In this document: piece by piece, positions 1-7,420 of the stretch
How positions within the stretch are numbered: the stretch's first letter is position 1
Layout: the number at the start of each line of letters is the position of its first letter
Origin: Flammeovirgaceae bacterium
Lineage (GTDB): Bacteria > Bacteroidota > Bacteroidia > Cytophagales > Flammeovirgaceae
DNA: 40,282 bases
Reading direction: 5' to 3'
NCBI GenBank assembly: GCA_019634305.1
Contig: JAHQVQ010000357.1
Location: 1 to 40,282, forward strand
The notes under the pieces: generated by a model
The model's database searches: none
Told to the model about the DNA's origin: nothing
The model's input: only the letters and a program-made list of their open reading frames with translations
Program-made: the position numbers and the translations under genes

Positions 1-1170
1 TTCAGGGAGGAATGTGAAGTAAAATTCTGGAGGCAATCCAATCATTTAGTTCAGGCTCAAAAAATTTGGCAAGCTGCTAAGGCGGAAAACCCTGAATTCA
101 CTTGTGCTAATATGTTTTGGTGGTACAATATGTATTCTTCTGCTGATTTTTCCGTCACCCCACGCCCCATGTACCCGGCTGATGGTAGAAAACTTCCAGA
201 TGTTTACAGTCATCCAATGGATTTAAGAGATACTTTGCAACAGGAATTGGGGCAATTCCCACTATTCGAATTTTGGGGGCCGAAAACTACAATCAATTCA
301 AGTAAATGGATTGCAGATGCATCTGTAAAAGTTGATCAATGGCATGATCCGACTTTAACGCTAATTTACCTTCCCCACCTGGACTACAATATCCAGCGAT
401 ATGGCAATGACTTTTCCATTATCCACAAGGATTTAAACGAAATTGATCATGTTTTGGAAGATTTAATCCAATATTACGAAGGGAAAAATGCTAAGATAAT
501 TCTACTATCCGAATATGGAATTACAGATGTAAATCATCCTGTAGATATCAATAAAGTATTAAGGAAAGAAAATTATATCACTGTAAAAGAGGAACTTGGA
601 CTGGAACTTTTAGATGCCGGAGCAAGCAAGGCTTTTGCTGTAGTAGACCATCAACTGGCTCATGTTTATGTAAAAAACGAGAAGGATATTCCTAAAGTAA
701 AAACATTATTGGAGCAAGTTGATGGAACAGAATTAGTGTTGGATGAGGAAGGAAAAAAGCAACATCATATTGACCATGACAGGGCTGGGGAACTAGTCGC
801 TGTGGCAAATAAAAATTCCTGGTTTACTTATTATTATTGGCTGGATGACAAAAAAGCACCTGATTTTGCCAGAACTGTAGACATTCACCGAAAGCCTGGT
901 TACGATCCGGTGGAAATGTTTCTTGATCCAAAAATAAAAATGCCTATGCTCAAAGTGGGCGGAAAGCTAATTAAAAAGAAATTGGGCTTTAGGTATTTAA
1001 TGAATGTTATTCCGCTTGATCCTACTTTGGTAAAGGGTTCACATGGCAGATTGACAACTGAACCAGAAAACCAAGCGGTTTTGATGAGTAAGGAAAAGGA
1101 CCTACTTCCCCACCCTTCTGTAAAAGCCATTGATGTTTATGATATTATTTGGAAGCATATTTTTAATTAG
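1..1170 (+). CDS. Type I phosphodiesterase / nucleotide pyrophosphatase family protein (5' end outside window)
   Basis: The reading frame is open from base 1, so the start codon lies upstream; an internal ATG at 112 is not the real start. About 389 C-terminal residues are visible. Seen: a segment PTLTLIYLPHLDYNIQRYG, then SEYGITDV in the place of the metal-binding SDHGM, then HDRAGELV, DIHRKPGYDP and GSHGRL, all typical of the alkaline-phosphatase-like metal-dependent phosphodiesterase fold (PF01663 type). It probably hydrolyses a phosphodiester or pyrophosphate bond; the substrate is unknown. A relative of this kind is found in the ebo clusters of some Bacteroidota, but the upstream neighbours that would test this are missing. 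No membrane segment is seen in the visible part. Confidence 0.8.
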   Translation, partial: FREECEVKFWRQSNHLVQAQKIWQAAKAENPEFTCANMFWWYNMYSSADFSVTPRPMYPADGRKLPDVYSHPMDLRDTLQQELGQFPLFEFWGPKTTINSSKWIADASVKVDQWHDPTLTLIYLPHLDYNIQRYGNDFSIIHKDLNEIDHVLEDLIQYYEGKNAKIILLSEYGITDVNHPVDINKVLRKENYITVKEELGLELLDAGASKAFAVVDHQLAHVYVKNEKDIPKVKTLLEQVDGTELVLDEEGKKQHHIDHDRAGELVAVANKNSWFTYYYWLDDKKAPDFARTVDIHRKPGYDPVEMFLDPKIKMPMLKVGGKLIKKKLGFRYLMNVIPLDPTLVKGSHGRLTTEPENQAVLMSKEKDLLPHPSVKAIDVYDIIWKHIFN

Positions 1171-1407
1171 AGATGCTAGAGGTTGGAAATTGGATGTTAG
1201 AAAATAGATTTTTAAGGAAATCAATTATGAATTAAATTGTTAAAATAAATTATTAAATGCTATAAGCGTCCGCTTGTGTCCTATTTCTTTTTTCAATCGT
1301 CTGCTTGAATAATTCCTAAGTTAGTAACTCTATTCAATCATGAATAAGTTATAAGGAAAAGGAGGTTTACTTCACTTTTAAATTAATCTCCAATTAAACA
1401 ACCAAAA
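1171..1407. other. Intergenic gap with a degenerate TTAGAGGTTGG-type sequence
   Basis: No gene is seen. Bases 1177-1203 carry a stretch of the kind GAGGTTGGAAATTGGATGTTAGAA that recurs in degenerate form near 8480-8570 and 15015-15095. A purine-rich AAGGAGG stands at about 1361, but it is more than 40 bases from the anmK start and so is unlikely to be a working ribosome binding site. Confidence 0.4.
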
Positions 1408-2499
1408 ATGACACAAAACACTTATAAAGTAATCGGTTTAATGTCTGGAACATCCTTGGATGGGATTGATCTTGCTTACTGTGAATTCAAGTTAGCAGAA
1501 GGGAAATGGGCTTATCAAATCCTCAAAGCGGAGACTTTTCCCTATTCTAAAGAATGGATGGAGAAATTAGCTTCCATTGAAAATCAATCTGCGTTGGAAT
1601 ATACGAAATTTGATGTCGATTTGGGAAAACATTTGGGAAAAACAATTGCCAAATTCATGCAAAAACATCAGCTTACGGTTGACTTTATTGGTTCCCATGG
1701 ACATACTATTTACCACCAACCAGAAATTCAACTGACTACACAAATTGGCTCTGGTGCACAAATCGTAGCTCAAACGAATATTCCTGTGGTTTACGATTTT
1801 CGTATTCTTGACCTGGCTTTAGGTGGACAAGGAGCTCCTCTTGTTCCCATTGGAGATCAATTACTATTTTCGGACCATCAGTTTTGTTTGAATCTAGGGG
1901 GAATCGCCAATATTTCCTCAGAATCAAAAGGAAAAAGAATTGCCTTTGATATTTGTCCTTGCAATATGGTACTGAATTACCTTGCCCAAAAAGAAAACTT
2001 AAATTATGATGATGGGGGGAAAAATGCAGAAAAAGGGAAATTCATTCCCGAACTTTTTGAGCAATTGGAAAACCTTGATTTTTATAAAAATAATGAACCT
2101 AAATCTCTGGGAAAGGAATGGGTTTTAGAAACTGTAATTCCCCTAATAGATAAATACACTTCTAATAATTACTGGGATGTTGCCCATACTTTCACACATC
2201 ATATAGCCTCACAAATTGCCAACTCTGTAAAAGGAAACCTTGGTCCAAATGATTCAAGTAATCCCGATAAACTTTTAATTTCCGGTGGAGGTGCTTACCA
2301 TACTTTCTTGATTACCACTTTAGAAAAATTATTGCCAGAGATAAAAATTGAAATTCCTTCTAATGAAATCATAGAATTCAAAGAAGCCATGATTTTCGGT
2401 TTTCTGGCAACTTTAAGATGGAGAAATGAAATCAATTGCCTTAGTTCAGTGACTGGAGCTGCTAAAGATTCTTCCTCCGGAGTGATTTTGAAAGTATAA
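1408..2499 (+). CDS. anmK: Anhydro-N-acetylmuramic acid kinase
   Basis: This enzyme opens the 1,6-anhydro ring of anhydro-MurNAc and phosphorylates it to MurNAc-6-phosphate, a cytosolic step of cell-wall recycling. Its 363 residues fit the family length. Seen: the N-terminal nucleotide-binding loop GLMSGTSLDGIDLA at about residues 10-23, GSHGHTIYHQP, NLGGIANIS, FDICPCNMVLN and the C-terminal LLISGGGAYHTFL, all family signatures in the right order. It starts at an ATG after a 237-base gap and stands alone on the plus strand, followed by a clear terminator. Its functional partner in this window is the NagZ-like gene near 13.3 kb, which would release the sugars that feed it. Confidence 0.95.
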   Translation: MTQNTYKVIGLMSGTSLDGIDLAYCEFKLAEGKWAYQILKAETFPYSKEWMEKLASIENQSALEYTKFDVDLGKHLGKTIAKFMQKHQLTVDFIGSHGHTIYHQPEIQLTTQIGSGAQIVAQTNIPVVYDFRILDLALGGQGAPLVPIGDQLLFSDHQFCLNLGGIANISSESKGKRIAFDICPCNMVLNYLAQKENLNYDDGGKNAEKGKFIPELFEQLENLDFYKNNEPKSLGKEWVLETVIPLIDKYTSNNYWDVAHTFTHHIASQIANSVKGNLGPNDSSNPDKLLISGGGAYHTFLITTLEKLLPEIKIEIPSNEIIEFKEAMIFGFLATLRWRNEINCLSSVTGAAKDSSSGVILKV

Positions 2500-2527
2500 A
2501 TTCAAGTCTAAAAAATTATTTTTCCTT

Positions 2528-2558
2528 AAAAACCTCTAGTAAAAGCTTGAGGTTTTTT
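2528..2558 (+). terminator. Rho-independent terminator of anmK
   Basis: AAAAACCTC (2528-2536) pairs perfectly with GAGGTTTTT (2549-2557) over a 12-base loop, and the arm runs into a T tract. It lies 29 bases after the anmK stop codon. Confidence 0.85.
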
Positions 2559-2576
2559 CAATTGAACCCTACCAAT

Positions 2577-2670
2577 AAATAGATGTGCAGAATTAAATAT
2601 ACTTAATAAGTGCAACAACTTTTTGATAATGAGATAAAAGTACTCAATATAAAATAGTACTGGTACTTAA
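2577..2670 (+). repeat. Intergenic element subfamily 1, copy A
   Basis: About 94 bp, beginning AAATAGATGTGCAG and ending AGTACTGGTACTTAA. It is nearly identical to copies at 4740-4832 and 7293-7387 and, inverted, to 35353-35447. It starts 18 bases behind the anmK terminator. It contains the palindrome AGTAC-TG-GTACT near its right end. It is non-coding in all frames. Confidence 0.9.
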
Positions 2671-2809
2671 TTTTTTATGATCAATTTAAATCTAAAACAA
2701 TCCCTCCTAATCAAATCTTAAATCGTTTCCGATTTATCCCAAAGGTTTTCATCTCCTCTATTTTTCTCCTACTACACAGCTTTGTGAATAATAATTAATT
2801 AGCGTAATA

Positions 2810-2839
2810 ATTTATTTAGCGAAATTTCGCTAAATAAAT
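2810..2839. promoter_or_regulatory. 30-bp perfect palindrome, probable operator of pckA
   Basis: The two 15-base arms meet at GCGAAATTTCGC (core TTTAGCGAAATTTCGCTAAA). It ends 9 bases before the TATATTTG -7 box of pckA, which is where a dimeric regulator would block or activate transcription. There is no T tract after it and no gene ends just upstream, so a terminator is less likely. The regulator is unknown. Confidence 0.6.
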
Positions 2840-2848
2840 AAATTCCTC

Positions 2849-2856
2849 TATATTTG
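2849..2856 (+). promoter_or_regulatory. Bacteroidota -7 box of pckA
   Basis: TATATTTG fits TAnnTTTG exactly. Transcription would start near 2863, giving a leader of about 48 bases. No good TTTG -33 box is seen, which fits an activator-dependent promoter (inference). Confidence 0.55.
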
Positions 2857-2870
2857 AATCAACCTAAAGA

Positions 2871-2893
2871 CAAAACTTAAACACACTCTTAAG
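2871..2893 (+). repeat. Solo end of the AGAGC-bounded element, in the pckA leader
   Basis: CAAAACTTAAACACACTCTTA matches 19 of 21 bases with the right end of the complete element in front of nagZ (13229-13249), in the same orientation relative to the gene. It lies 17 bases before the pckA start codon. Confidence 0.5.
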
Positions 2894-2910
2894 AAGAGTA
2901 ACTGATCCCA

Positions 2911-4539
2911 ATGAAAAAGACTAATGTAACAAAAATTGCTAATCAGCTACATCAAATAGGCATTGAATACCCAAGTGTTTTCTATAACCTAGAACCCTCG
3001 CTTTTGATTGAAAAAACTCTCAAAAATAAAATGGGGAAAATCACTGAAACCGGTGCTTTAATGTGCGATACTGGAAAATTTACTGGAAGAGCACCAAAAG
3101 ACAGGTTTATAGTAAAAGATGAACTCACTATGGATAGTGTTTGGTGGGGAGATATCAATCAACCTTTTTCTACTTTGCAGTTTGATAATTTGTATAATAA
3201 AATGGTTCAACACCTAAGTGGGAAAGAATTGTATGTGCGTGATGTAATGGCAGGAGCAGAACCAGAATATGCTCTTAATGTTAGAATCATCAATACCCTG
3301 CCATGGCAAAATCTATTTTGTTACAATATGTTTATCCGGTTAACAGAATTGGAATTAATCAATTTTCTTCCGGAATTCACAGTAATTGCCGCACCAGAAT
3401 TTAAAGCCAATCCCCAGATTGATGGAACAAAAAGTGAAAATTTTTCAATTATCAATTTATCTAAAAAAGTTATTTTGATAGGTGGATCAGCTTACACTGG
3501 TGAAATAAAAAAGGGAATTTTCAGTGTTTTAAACTTCCTGCTTCCACACAAAAGGGATGTGCTTTCTATGCATTGCAGTGCCAATACCAGTGATAAAAAA
3601 GATCCAGCCATTTTCTTTGGTCTTTCCGGAACTGGGAAAACTACACTTTCAGCCGATCCCAAAAGAAAACTGATCGGTGATGATGAACACGGATGGACTG
3701 ACAAGGGAATTTTCAACTTTGAAGGTGGTTGCTATGCCAAGGTAATTGATCTCTCTGAAGAAAAAGAACCACAAATTTGGAAGGCGATAAAATATGGTGC
3801 ACTCCTGGAAAACACAAAGACCTATCCGGGAACTAGAAAAGTAGATTTTGCAAATACTTCTGTAACGCAAAACACCAGAGTTTCCTATCCAATTTATCAT
3901 ATTGATAATGCGATGGAGCCATCTATTGCTGGCAAACCGAAGAATATATTTTTCCTTACCTGCGATGCCTATGGAGTTTTACCTCCAATTTCCAAATTAA
4001 CCAAAGGTCAGGCAATGTTCCACTTCATATCAGGCTACACTGCTAAAGTTGCTGGAACCGAAGAAGGGGTTACTGAGCCACAAACTGTATTTTCAGCCTG
4101 TTTTGGAGCGCCTTTTATGCCACTTCATCCCACAGTTTATGCAGAAATGTTGGGTAAAAAAATGGATGAAAACCAAGTGAATGTGTGGTTGGTAAATACT
4201 GGATGGATAGGTGGAGCTTATGGTGAAGGAAAAAGAATTTCTTTAAAATATACCAGAGCCATGATTCAGGCAGCTTTGGAAGGGAAATTAAATTATGTAA
4301 AATATGAAAATGACAAATTGTTTGGACTATCAATTCCACAGGAATGCCCTGAAGTTCCGGCAGAAGTTCTTTTACCAAGAGGACTTTGGAAAAACCGAAA
4401 GCTTTATGATGAGAAGGCAACTCAACTGGCAAAAGCATTTCATAAAAACTTTGAGAAATTTGCCAGTTATGCCAATGAAGAAATCTTAAATGGAGCTCCT
4501 ATTGTTGGGATACCCATAAAAGAAACATTTGAAGTTTGA
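2911..4539 (+). CDS. pckA: Phosphoenolpyruvate carboxykinase (ATP)
   Basis: This enzyme converts oxaloacetate and ATP to phosphoenolpyruvate, CO2 and ADP, the entry step of gluconeogenesis; it is cytosolic. Its 542 residues match the ATP-dependent family. Seen: CDTGKFTGRAPKDRF at about 52-66, the kinase P-loop GLSGTGKTT at about 237-245, the metal-binding GDDEHGW at about 256-262, and NTGWIGGAYGEGKRI, which together separate it from the GTP type. It is transcribed alone. The palindrome and -7 box upstream suggest dedicated control, as expected for a gene switched by carbon source. Its 3' region holds two inverted copies of the short intergenic element around a strong terminator. Confidence 0.97.
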   Translation: MKKTNVTKIANQLHQIGIEYPSVFYNLEPSLLIEKTLKNKMGKITETGALMCDTGKFTGRAPKDRFIVKDELTMDSVWWGDINQPFSTLQFDNLYNKMVQHLSGKELYVRDVMAGAEPEYALNVRIINTLPWQNLFCYNMFIRLTELELINFLPEFTVIAAPEFKANPQIDGTKSENFSIINLSKKVILIGGSAYTGEIKKGIFSVLNFLLPHKRDVLSMHCSANTSDKKDPAIFFGLSGTGKTTLSADPKRKLIGDDEHGWTDKGIFNFEGGCYAKVIDLSEEKEPQIWKAIKYGALLENTKTYPGTRKVDFANTSVTQNTRVSYPIYHIDNAMEPSIAGKPKNIFFLTCDAYGVLPPISKLTKGQAMFHFISGYTAKVAGTEEGVTEPQTVFSACFGAPFMPLHPTVYAEMLGKKMDENQVNVWLVNTGWIGGAYGEGKRISLKYTRAMIQAALEGKLNYVKYENDKLFGLSIPQECPEVPAEVLLPRGLWKNRKLYDEKATQLAKAFHKNFEKFASYANEEILNGAPIVGIPIKETFEV

Positions 4540-4542
4540 ACC

Positions 4543-4600
4543 AAGTCCCAGTACTATTATTATTGAGAATTATTTTCCTTTCAATTTAATAGTTGTGGCA
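4543..4600 (-). repeat. Degenerate copy of intergenic element subfamily 1
   Basis: AAGTCCCAGTACTATT at 4543 and AGTTGTGGCA ending at 4600 line up with the reverse complement of the clear copies, with mismatches between them. The remaining part to about 4637 is too diverged to be sure. It begins 3 bases after the pckA stop codon. Confidence 0.5.
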
Positions 4601-4697
4601 GAAAGGGTAATCAAATTGCAATGAATACCTGTTACTAATAGGCAACATTAAACACATGCCAAATAATTTTACCGAAGTTTAAGTACCGATATAAAGA

Positions 4698-4723
4698 AGG
4701 CTGCCCGTGGCAGCCCTTTTTTT
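4698..4723 (+). terminator. Rho-independent terminator downstream of pckA
   Basis: GGCTGCC (4699-4705) and GGCAGCC (4709-4715) form a 7-bp stem over the loop CGT, followed by seven T residues. It lies about 160 bases after the pckA stop, between the degenerate and the intact element copies. Confidence 0.9.
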
Positions 4724-4739
4724 GTGCTATAATTTATTA

Positions 4740-4832
4740 TAAATAGATGTGCAGAATTAAATATACTTAATAAGTGCCACAACTTTTCGATATTGAGATA
4801 AAAGTACTCAATATAAAATAGTACTGGTACTT
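4740..4832 (+). repeat. Intergenic element subfamily 1, copy B
   Basis: It is nearly identical to copy A (TAAATAGATGTGCAG ... AGTACTGGTACTTA) and starts 17 bases after the pckA terminator. Its right end is 17 bases from the stop codon of the convergent small exported-protein gene. Confidence 0.9.
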
Positions 4833-4849
4833 ATATTTTCTTTTAGAGG

Positions 4850-5422
4850 TTAATCAATCTTAATAACCAAAAATGGTGATGATGCCCAAAACCTGTCTTT
4901 ATCCAAAATGATTAATTTTGGATCTCCTTTGGTTTCAATTTTAAATGTTCCTGTTGGGTGTTCGGAAATTAACTCAGGGTTTTCTCCGAGGATAGGCAAA
5001 GTATTTAACTCGTCCATATCCACCATCATAAATTTTTCCTGCACTTCCCTTTCAACCTGGTTTGGATCTTCCTCCACAGAAACCTCACCTTTATCATTTA
5101 AAATATGATCTGTTTTTAGCTCTTCTATAGTTCCCCAGGTGAAAAATGCCGGGGTAAATGTATCTACGTTTACTTGTGTAACTTCCGGAATAATTCCAGC
5201 TAATTCATTTGTCTTCTTTTCAATATCCCTGTCCGACATCACCAGGTATTTTTTGTTTTCTTTAAAATCCTGATTTTCGGCAATGTAATTCACAGAATTT
5301 TTAGAAGTATCTCCCTCAATAAAAATATCCTGATTTTGAGCACCATACATACTTGACATATTAAAAGAAAACATCGAAAAAATAGTGATGCTAAAAACAA
5401 GAAAGGGTTTTAAGAATTTCAT
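4850..5422 (-). CDS. Exported protein of unknown function (190 aa)
   Basis: No family is recognised. The ATG at 5422 is chosen because it begins a typical signal peptide (MKFLKPFLVFSITIFSMFSF, cleavage probably near the SSMYGAQ region); the frame opens further upstream only with a TTG. The mature part is acidic and lacks cysteines and membrane segments. It contains a YLVMSDRDIEKKTNELAGIIPEV stretch and ends FLVIKID. It is probably periplasmic or secreted. It is convergent with pckA and same-strand with, but 160 bases from, the oxidoreductase gene upstream, so it is likely transcribed alone. Confidence 0.7.
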   Translation of the reverse strand: MKFLKPFLVFSITIFSMFSFNMSSMYGAQNQDIFIEGDTSKNSVNYIAENQDFKENKKYLVMSDRDIEKKTNELAGIIPEVTQVNVDTFTPAFFTWGTIEELKTDHILNDKGEVSVEEDPNQVEREVQEKFMMVDMDELNTLPILGENPELISEHPTGTFKIETKGDPKLIILDKDRFWASSPFLVIKID

Positions 5423-5582
5423 CAGTAATACATTTTGGTTTATGCTTAAACTAATGAAATTTATATACCAAATAATTAAAACATTCAATATGAAGAACTT
5501 ACAATAGCTACTATTTAAAAAATATTCTTAAAACTTCAACAAACTGGGGAATTAATCCCCAATTTCGTCATATATTCGGCAA

Positions 5583-6572
5583 TTATTGGTGACTTACGAT
5601 TTTCTCCAAAACCCAGTTAGTCCTTGCTCCAGAGACTCCTGTACTAGGAGATTTACCTTTCCCTGTTAATTCCTCCACAACTTTTTCTATTAAAGGTTGA
5701 TGTACATGAGCAGGATTTGGATAATCAAAAATCTCTTTTTTCCCATCCTTTATTAATGTCACAGGAATTTCAGGATTAAATGAAGCAAAGTGGATACTTC
5801 CTTTTTCCCCGATAATTTCCACATCATCTATTTCATCTTTCTTGCTGGTAACAAAACACCAGTTTCCGGTTCCAATAATTCCATTTTCAAATTGAAACTG
5901 AGCAGTAACCGTATCTTCCACTTTATAATAGCCACCGAAGTTTGCCTGTTGACCAGCCACCGAAGAAATTGATCCAAAAAAGTGATCCAGAAAATCGAAT
6001 TGATGTGAAGCCAAATCATAAAAATACCCACCACCAGCTAAGGCAGGATCTACCCGCCAATTATCCTGATCATTTTCCAAATCCGAAGGTTTTGGTGCCT
6101 GGTAGAGTTTTATATTCACCAATCGAACCTTGCCTATTTCACCACTTTCTAAAATACTTTTCACCCTTGAAAAATAGGGTAAACTTCTTCTGTAATAAGC
6201 TACATAAAGCGGAACTCCGGCTTCTTCACAGGCTGCAATCATATCCAAACATTCCTGATGATTCACCGCCATTGGTTTTTCTACATAAACAGGCTTACCT
6301 GCTTTAGCAGCTTTTAAAGTATATTCCTTATGGCTGCCAGGAGGCGTGGCAATGTAAATTGCATTTACTTCACTATCATTTATAAGGGCATCGGCATCAC
6401 TGTACCATTTAGGCACACCATGTCGATTAGCATAATCAGCGGCCTTCTCACCATTTCTACGCATTACAGCCACTAATTTTGAATCTGGAATTTTATTAAA
6501 AGCAGGTCCGCTTTTTACTTCACAAACATCTCCACATCCTATTATTCCCCAGTTTATTTTCTTTTCTGACAT
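5583..6572 (-). CDS. Gfo/Idh/MocA family NAD(P)-dependent oxidoreductase
   Basis: A cytosolic dehydrogenase of the glucose-fructose oxidoreductase / inositol dehydrogenase family, acting on a sugar or sugar-like alcohol that cannot be named from sequence. Seen: the N-terminal Rossmann motif WGIIGCGDVCEVKSGP (about residues 8-23), the family lysine motif VEKPMAVNHQECL (about 96-108), and the C-terminal substrate domain with GGGYFYDLASHQFDFLDHFFG, carrying the usual aspartate and histidine. Its 329 residues are normal. There is no signal peptide, unlike many Bacteroidota relatives. The 300-base region upstream is filled by a cruciform element. Confidence 0.9.
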   Translation of the reverse strand: MSEKKINWGIIGCGDVCEVKSGPAFNKIPDSKLVAVMRRNGEKAADYANRHGVPKWYSDADALINDSEVNAIYIATPPGSHKEYTLKAAKAGKPVYVEKPMAVNHQECLDMIAACEEAGVPLYVAYYRRSLPYFSRVKSILESGEIGKVRLVNIKLYQAPKPSDLENDQDNWRVDPALAGGGYFYDLASHQFDFLDHFFGSISSVAGQQANFGGYYKVEDTVTAQFQFENGIIGTGNWCFVTSKKDEIDDVEIIGEKGSIHFASFNPEIPVTLIKDGKKEIFDYPNPAHVHQPLIEKVVEELTGKGKSPSTGVSGARTNWVLEKIVSHQ

Positions 6573-6610
6573 TTTAAGTTTTTTCAGTTGATTTTAATTT
6601 CCATTTCCTA

Positions 6611-6786
6611 AGAAGTGATTTGAACTTTTTGTTTAGTAGCGAAAATGATCCATTTATGGTTCTCAGGAGGTAGAAAAAGGCAAGAATAGCAGTGCTATTT
6701 CTAAGTTTTTCTATGACCTGAGGTTTTGAACCAGGCAAACGCTTTGTGAACATTTGAAGCCAAAAAAATAAGTTTAAACCACTTCT
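6611..6786. repeat. 176-bp imperfect inverted-repeat (cruciform) element
   Basis: The ends AGAAGTGATTTGAACTT (6611-6627) and AAGTTTAAACCACTTCT (6770-6786) are inverted repeats with 15 of 17 matches. Moving inwards, CTCAGG pairs with CCTGAG and TAGAAAAA with TTTTTCTA, and the centre is AATAGC-AGT-GCTATT (6685-6699). The left half also resembles the AGAGC-bounded element upstream of nagZ. There is no open frame inside. It could be a MITE-like element or a structured transcript. Confidence 0.7.
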
Positions 6787-6804
6787 AAATAAAAGACAAA
6801 GGCA

Positions 6805-6820
6805 TAGTCCAAAAGGACTA
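6805..6820. other. Small perfect hairpin
   Basis: TAGTCC-AAAA-GGACTA, a 6-bp stem with a four-base loop. There is no T tract on either side. It lies 53 bases after the stop codon of the small membrane-protein gene (minus strand) and could be a weak terminator or attenuator. Confidence 0.35.
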
Positions 6821-6872
6821 CACCTGCTATATTAAAGTTAAAATTTCAGAATCCTAATTTTATGATTGGAAT

Positions 6873-7136
6873 TTATTTACCCTGTTCTGTTTTGGGTTTG
6901 GATTGTTCTTCTTTATTTTCCTGTTTTTCATCTTTGGAAAATAACATCAGTAATATAAAAGCCATAGCAATTGCAATATAGGCCAGGGTTTTCTTATCTC
7001 TATACCACATCTCCCGAATCCCATCCTGAGTATGGAATTTATGATAGGAATCCATAAAATTATTAAAGTTCTTATGCTTATGAATTACCCTTTTTGGTGG
7101 ATCTGGTTTATCTATATTGACTTTTATTTTTACCAT
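6873..7136 (-). CDS. Small single-span membrane protein (87 aa)
   Basis: No function can be assigned. Seen: a basic N-terminus with PDPPKRVIHKHKNF, a segment KFHTQDGIREMWYRDKKT, then one membrane helix YIAIAMAFILLMLF (about residues 53-66) and a charged tail rich in Lys, Glu and Gln. Absence of a signal peptide and the late helix suggest an N-in, tail-anchored-like topology (inference). It starts at an ATG, 16 bases behind an AGAGC-type repeat end. It is same-strand with the sigma factor gene upstream, but 284 bases with an element copy separate them. Confidence 0.7.
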   Translation of the reverse strand: MVKIKVNIDKPDPPKRVIHKHKNFNNFMDSYHKFHTQDGIREMWYRDKKTLAYIAIAMAFILLMLFSKDEKQENKEEQSKPKTEQGK

Positions 7137-7154
7137 TTCAAATAATGATGCATA

Positions 7155-7170
7155 AGAGCATCTTTAAATT
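7155..7170. repeat. Solo end of the AGAGC-bounded element
   Basis: AGAGCATCTTTAAATT matches 15 of 16 bases with the left end of the complete element at 13156. It stands 18 bases upstream of the small membrane-protein gene. Confidence 0.4.
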
Positions 7171-7239
7171 CACCTATTTCGCTAGAAAAATTAAATATTA
7201 ATCAGGTCCTAATCAAATTTATACTAATAATTTAGAATA

Positions 7240-7247
7240 TACCTTTG
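7240..7247 (+). promoter_or_regulatory. Possible -7 box pointing into an intergenic element
   Basis: TACCTTTG fits TAnnTTTG, the same form as the mgtE promoter. No coding gene follows on the plus strand; a transcript would run through element copy C and antisense into the sigma factor gene. No -33 box is seen, so support is weak. Confidence 0.25.
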
Positions 7248-7292
7248 TGATGTTGAATTAGAAACCGAATAATATAATAATTATTTTACGGA

Positions 7293-7387
7293 TAAATAGA
7301 TATGCAGAATTAGATATACTTAATAAGTGCCACAACTTTTTGATAATGAGATAAAAGTACTCAATATAAAATAGTACTGGTACTTAA
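7293..7387 (+). repeat. Intergenic element subfamily 1, copy C
   Basis: About 95 bp, TAAATAGATATGCAG ... AGTACTGGTACTTAA. It lies 34 bases beyond the stop codon of the minus-strand sigma factor gene, where a terminator would be expected. It differs from copies A and B at only a few positions. Confidence 0.9.
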
Positions 7388-7420
7388 ATACTGGCAATTC
7401 CCCCATTCACACAGATTTTA

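Larger units (their letters stand above)
2500..2910. other. 411-base intergenic region before pckA
   Basis: No gene is seen. In order it holds the anmK terminator, a copy of the 93-bp intergenic element, an AT-rich stretch, a 30-bp perfect palindrome, a TATATTTG -7 box and a CAAAACTTAAACACACTCTTA motif shared with the DNA in front of nagZ. Confidence 0.8.
6573..6872. other. 300-base intergenic region with a large cruciform
   Basis: No gene is seen. Most of it is the 176-bp imperfect inverted repeat at 6611-6786, followed by a small hairpin at 6805-6820. Confidence 0.7.

Noticed and set aside
4115-4438. 107-codon open frame antisense to pckA
   Set aside because: It lies wholly in the strongly conserved pckA coding region; composition is typical of antisense shadows.
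4304-4489. 61-codon plus-strand frame inside pckA
   Set aside because: An out-of-frame shadow of the pckA coding sequence; there is no sign of a real overlapping gene.
5942-6307. 121-codon open frame antisense to the oxidoreductase gene
   Set aside because: It is a shadow frame: no start context and no recognisable family, fully within the conserved Gfo/Idh/MocA gene.
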